Assembly: GCA_964247055.1 (NCBI GenBank)
Contig: OZ176051.1
Span: 10,416,001-10,480,000, forward strand
Reading direction: 5' to 3'
DNA length: 64,000 nt
DNA from: Paragordius varius
Taxonomy: Eukaryota; Nematomorpha
The notes under the pieces are model-generated. The model ran no database searches. It saw nothing but the letters and a program-made list of their open reading frames with translations, and had not been told where the DNA came from. Of the stretch, positions 59,943-64,000 are shown one piece after another (the stretch's first letter is position 1; every line of letters starts with the position of its first letter). A program made the position numbers and the translations under genes.

Positions 59943-60170
59943 CAGTCATGTATCATTTATTTTATCAAAAATTTATTTTTTTTCGTTAAATGGGTATGAA
60001 TATTTGGTAAAAAATGGAAAAAACAAGAGCTCTATGGTAATTCTTATATTTTTTGGATGAAAATGATATTTTTAATACCATAGAGCTCTTGTTTTTTCCA
60101 TTCTTTAAAAAATTTATACCCATTTAACGAAAGAAAATAAATTTTTGATAAAATAAAGGATACATGACTG
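59943..60170. mobile_element. Near-perfect hairpin MITE, Tc1/mariner type
   Basis: The termini are CAGTCATGTATC and GATACATGACTG, flanked by TA at 59941-59942 and 60171-60172. The two arms of about 95-100 bp are almost identical inverted copies, e.g. AACAAGAGCTCTATGG / CCATAGAGCTCTTGTT. The loop is about 40 bp. CAGT termini with TA duplication suggest Tc1/mariner mobilisation. High arm identity suggests it is young or kept similar by conversion. Confidence 0.8.
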
Positions 60171-60269
60171 TATAACTTTTATAAAGATAAACTACAAATT
60201 TTTATTACTAAACTATAGCTATATTGTAAAGTAAAAAGTTGATTATTTTGGATAAAAAATCTATTCAAA

Positions 60270-61186
60270 TCAAACGCAGGAATCATTGCTACATCTTTTC
60301 CCTCTTGGACAGCACAATTGTTTCCCACCATGGCAACAAGTGGCATGCATCATTTCACAACATTCAAAACGGGTTTCAAGGTTAAATTCTTTCTCCAAAA
60401 CACTGTATAACGCCTCTAAATTTTGTTCTTTTAAAGTCAAAACTTGCTCCATTACGGAATGCAAGTCTCCAAAGCCAATGATTGTTTCATTCATATTGGC
60501 ATACGTTTTACAACAGGTTTGTTGAGGTTTACAGCGTGTATGATGATCTATATTGAATAAAATATATTGCATATACTTAACGATATATTATTTTTAAAAC
60601 CTTTTGGCCAAAAATTACATTTAAAAATTAAAAAAATAGAAAGATCAAAATAATCCCAAAATTTTGGTGTAAAATTTTTGAACCCAAAAAAATGGTATAT
60701 GTCTGATTCCCTACCAAGAATTATATTAAATCTGAATCTAACAGTCGACGCATCGTTGGCTCGGGTCGGTCGGTTATAAAGTTTATCAGTGAAATTTTAT
60801 ATGTTAAACATTTGGCAGGCCACAAACCGCGTAACTTACCCAACCTAGATTAGGTAAGATTAAGCAAAATGGGAAAATAAAAAAAAAAATACCATTTATA
60901 ATTTTTTCGTCAAGGGCAAAATAATCTGCAAACTATATAACTACTTGGTTAAAATACCTGGACATCTATTATCATATTTGATCCCTAAAGCTTGATCTAC
61001 TTTTGTATTGAAGTCAACTTCAAAACTATCGTTGTGTTTATGGTGTGGATCCTTTCAAATGAATACATAATTATTTTCACATATTAATAAATCAGTTTAA
61101 AGATTCGTATAAAATATTATTACCATACATGTCCAGGACGAATTAATTATAATTAAAAATATAATTGGAGTTAAAAGTTTTAGCAT
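60270..61186 (-). CDS. Secreted single-domain granulin
   Basis: Three exons: 61186-61124, 61051-60958 and 60547-60270; phases agree and give 144 aa. Exon 1 encodes the signal peptide MLKLLTPIIFLIIINSSWTC. The mature part has exactly twelve cysteines at 51, 58, 64-65, 115-116, 123-124, 131-132, 138 and 143. The spacing C-x6-C-x5-CC-x49-CC-x6-CC-x6-CC-x5-C-x4-C is that of granulin/epithelin modules (CC-x8-CC in the second gap) except for about 41 extra residues there. The extra stretch (VMEQVLTLKEQNLEALYSVL) should form an amphipathic helix. Text such as RCPDHHTRCKPQQTCC and KQLCCPRGKRC fits the family. Probably an extracellular growth-factor-like peptide with one module, unlike multi-module progranulin. 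Introns are 72 and 410 nt. A hairpin MITE lies 100 bp beyond the stop. Confidence 0.88.
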
Positions 61187-62049
61187 CGGTCTAATAGAAC
61201 GTTGTAAACCAATGAGTTAGTAATTATGGTAACAATTTTATGTTTAAAGAAAAAATGGTTATGAATAAATTTGAATTTTTATCCTTTATATACAATTCTG
61301 ACTCCTGCCAAATAAAAGACGCAAAATCATGGTGTGGTTTATTAAATATAAAAAATATCCACAAGATTACATTAAATAATTTGATGCGTTTATCTTAAAT
61401 AATTTATATGAATGGGATTTAATGTAAAATAAGCACCATATGTTTTCCTAAAAATTTTGTCTCTTAATCTAGGTTTACAGATGCACCCAAAAATCTAATA
61501 TTCTATCCTATAATCATCAATCATGTTCAAAATTTTATATTTGAGATAAATTTTTTGTATAGCTTTATGATTATTAAAAAATATCATTTTAAATTTTTTG
61601 TTATTTTTAAGATATGGTCATATCTAAATTATATTTTTCTCGATGTATGGCATTTAATATCTTATAATTTAAAAATGTGAATAACTATTTTATTGGTTTT
61701 AAAATTTATGACCAACTACATTCAGGTGTTTTAGAATTGGTAACAAAATTAACAACAGCAGGACCTAACCTATGGGCATAATGGAGGTCGTGAATTGGTC
61801 TTTTCACTTTTCTATCATATAAAACCATAACTTTTTTGTGGGGTAAAAATTTGAGGTGGGTGCCTTGTTCAGTATAGAGATTTTAATGGCTTACGCTAGT
61901 CAAACCCAATAAAGTAAACCTTCTAACATTTAATTGGTCCTTGCTTTGGAATAATAAGAAATGTATTACAGATTCAATGTTTTCAATTTTACTCGAGTGT
62001 TATCTATCATACTATCATGAAAATAAATAAAACATAACATCAATACTCT
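61187..62049. other. 5' flank of granulin gene
   Basis: AT-rich, with no recognised gene. It presumably contains the granulin promoter. Confidence 0.4.
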
Positions 62050-63480
62050 TTATAAAGGGGTTTAAAATGACTTCTCTTCACTTGTTTCTTCCCCATCCTA
62101 TTTCCTTCAATTCACTTCATCGGTCTTCCTTTTTTCCTTTTCTCTGTAACTTTCCCAAATATCAAATCTTTCTCAAGAGATTTACTTCTTAAAATGTGCC
62201 CTATGGCAAATTTTCCTATTATTATAGCTCCCATTAAGTGACTCTTAATATTTAATTTTTCTCTAATTGTTTCATTCTTAACCTTGTCGGACCACCTTAT
62301 ATTAAACATTTTCCTCTAACACCACATTTCAAATAGCAATTCTTTTTATTTATGTTTAATGGCTATGCATTTCATTACTCTCACTTTAGTTATCATAGAG
62401 ATATCTTTACTTTCCCATAATTTGGCCAACTTTTTCGCAGCTTAGTTCTCTAATGCTATGCGGCTTTTATTATATGGCGTGTAAAAGCCGTTGATATCTA
62501 CAGAGAGCTTAATAATAGGATTTCATTTACTACTTCTACTGTGGTGTCATCTATGACTATATTAGGTTTATTATTTGATGATCTTTTACTTTCTTCTCTT
62601 ACTAACCTTATCATATTATTGAACCTCCTACATTATCTGAGATCATCGTCGTGTCATCTCTGAATCTTCCAGTCTTCCAAGTTCTTCCTTTTCTGTTTGT
62701 GGAGTCTGGAATTCAATTTTTTAACCATATTTAATTCCCCTCTATTCCTAGCTCTTTTTCTTTCTTCAATTATTTTTATACATGTTTTAATTATTCCACT
62801 GGGTTTCTGAGTGATATTATCTGTCTTATTAATAATTAAAATTTATTGGTCACTTCTATCTTATATCTTAAAGGGATTCGTTCTACGTTGTATTTGCATT
62901 CTTTACCCTTCTTCCCGGATTTTATCATGCGCGTTTTAATTGTTGTTATTAATGCTTGGTCGCTTGAGCAGTTACAACATTTCTCGGTATTAGAATTTAT
63001 GAAAAACTTTTTTCATTTTTGTTGTCCTATAAAATAATTTATTTTGTTTTTCCCACAAGGGGGGTTCAGGTGATACCCGTCTTTTATGTTGTTTATACCC
63101 ATGTATTCACAACAAACATTTGATTAATCATACTGAGTCAATCGTTAACCAGCTTCGTTTCTTAAGGCTAATCCGTGTTTTCTTACAATCATGTCGTACT
63201 ATTGATTTCCAGCCTTACTATTCCAATCATCACCTATTATAATCATATTCGTTTTCGGTAAGGAGTTTATTAAGTCTTGAAGCTGTTCATAAAATGCATC
63301 TATTTTTTTCTTGTTCGGAGTCCGTGGAATACACAATGATTCTCATGATCCTAGAATTATATTTATAAACGTATTGATTGGGGATAAATTTTTTATAATT
63401 ATTTTAGCTAATTTATTATCAAGATTCTTATTGGGAAATTTGTAGGGTTTAGGAAAAACACAGATCTTCATCAAATTCTA
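62050..63480 (-). mobile_element. Decayed LINE with endonuclease and RT remnants
   Basis: Read on the minus strand, an apurinic-type endonuclease remnant (about 63350-63060) contains FYEQLQDLINSLPK and IIIGDDWNSKAGN and ends near HGLALRNEAG, matching the LINE pattern FYxxLxxxIxxLPKxDxxIIMGDFNAKVG...HGLGxRNExG. Next come VEVTNKF-like and SSDQALITTIKTRMI pieces. Near the end are FEMWC, RWSDKVKNETIREKLNI and GHILRSKSLEKDLIFGKV followed by KRKKGRP, the RT C-terminal tail. Many frame breaks; inactive. Much of the RT core is not readable. Confidence 0.75.
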
Positions 63481-64000
63481 CAATTTAATTAACCCAGGCC
63501 ATGAAAGTTTTAGGGAAAATGGAACCAAACCGGAATGGTTCTGAAAAACCCAAATAATATAGGAACCGGCTTTCGAAATTCCTGATTATATTTACTAATC
63601 AAATAATATTTTGGTTATGATTTAAAAACAAACATTTTTTAGTATTTTTTTTGATAAAACTAGAATTCTTTAATATACCTATTTTTATTAAATAAATATA
63701 CATTTTAAAGTCTCGTATTTCCTCTCAAGATATTGTCCATCACATTTAAAAAATATGTTAAATCGAATTCCTTATTGGAGCAAAACCAAAAGCAAATACA
63801 TTTAATTTATGATTATATATTACTATTCTTTAATAGATAATGAGTGTAAAAATATTTCAACGTGATTAAATCCTCTCTCATATGAATATATATGGAGTCA
63901 AAAGCCATCAATTAACTCCTTATATATGGGTATGGCCTACATGACCAAATGATATTTAAGCTAGAGTACCCGTACATAATCGCATTTATCAAATTCATAT
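63481..64000. other. No recognisable gene
   Basis: AT-rich. GGAACC-type segments near 63490-63570 resemble those at 18375 and 19660, possibly an old dispersed repeat. Confidence 0.35.

Overview
The window is AT-rich animal nuclear DNA (roughly three quarters A+T or more by eye). Its genes are metazoan: a PAR-3 polarity scaffold, a receptor-type tyrosine-phosphatase domain, a pro-IL-16/PDZD2-like PDZ protein, a secreted granulin, a Rab escort protein and a FAM114 protein. Exon models below were built by hand from GT/AG sites, reading phase and family motifs. Asn-rich linkers, introns from 32 nt to several kb and many small DNA transposons suggest an invertebrate with an unusual, possibly parasitic, genome (mesozoan-, flatworm- or myxozoan-like). 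The species cannot be fixed from sequence alone.

Layout. 1-2.7 kb: a foldback element with tandem-repeat arms, then a diverged ~61-bp satellite. 2.7-6.9 kb: no recognised gene, with two TTAA-flanked MITEs at its end. 6.9-13.7 kb (+): IL-16/PDZD2-like PDZ gene, perhaps missing its 5' end. 14.6-16.3 kb (+): tyrosine phosphatase with 50- and 32-nt introns. 17.6-18.2 kb (-): a secreted six-cysteine orphan. 21.8-25.2 kb (-): FAM114 homologue in 8 exons. 25.2-34.6 kb (+): Rab escort protein in 12 exons, head-to-head with FAM114, the two start codons only 24 bp apart. One REP intron carries a decayed hAT transposon with a perfect 8-bp target duplication. 36.3-50.7 kb (-): complete PAR-3 homologue in 15 exons. 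50.7-60.2 kb: a gene-poor block with a Helitron containing a ~320-bp tandem array, a large inverted duplication of unknown coding character, TTAA MITEs and a Tc1-type hairpin MITE. 60.3-61.2 kb (-): granulin in 3 exons. 62.0-63.5 kb (-): decayed LINE.

Functional links. FAM114 and REP share a minimal bidirectional promoter, and both families act in Rab GTPase biology (REP presents Rabs for prenylation; FAM114 proteins are reported Rab2 interactors). PAR-3 and the IL-16/PDZD2-like gene are both multi-PDZ scaffolds. In PAR-3, Asn-rich inserts lengthen all three PDZ domains. The complete models keep phase through every intron (PAR-3 1762 aa, REP 767 aa, FAM114 646 aa, phosphatase 550 aa, granulin 144 aa). 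No tRNA, rRNA, CRISPR or bacterial-type feature was seen.
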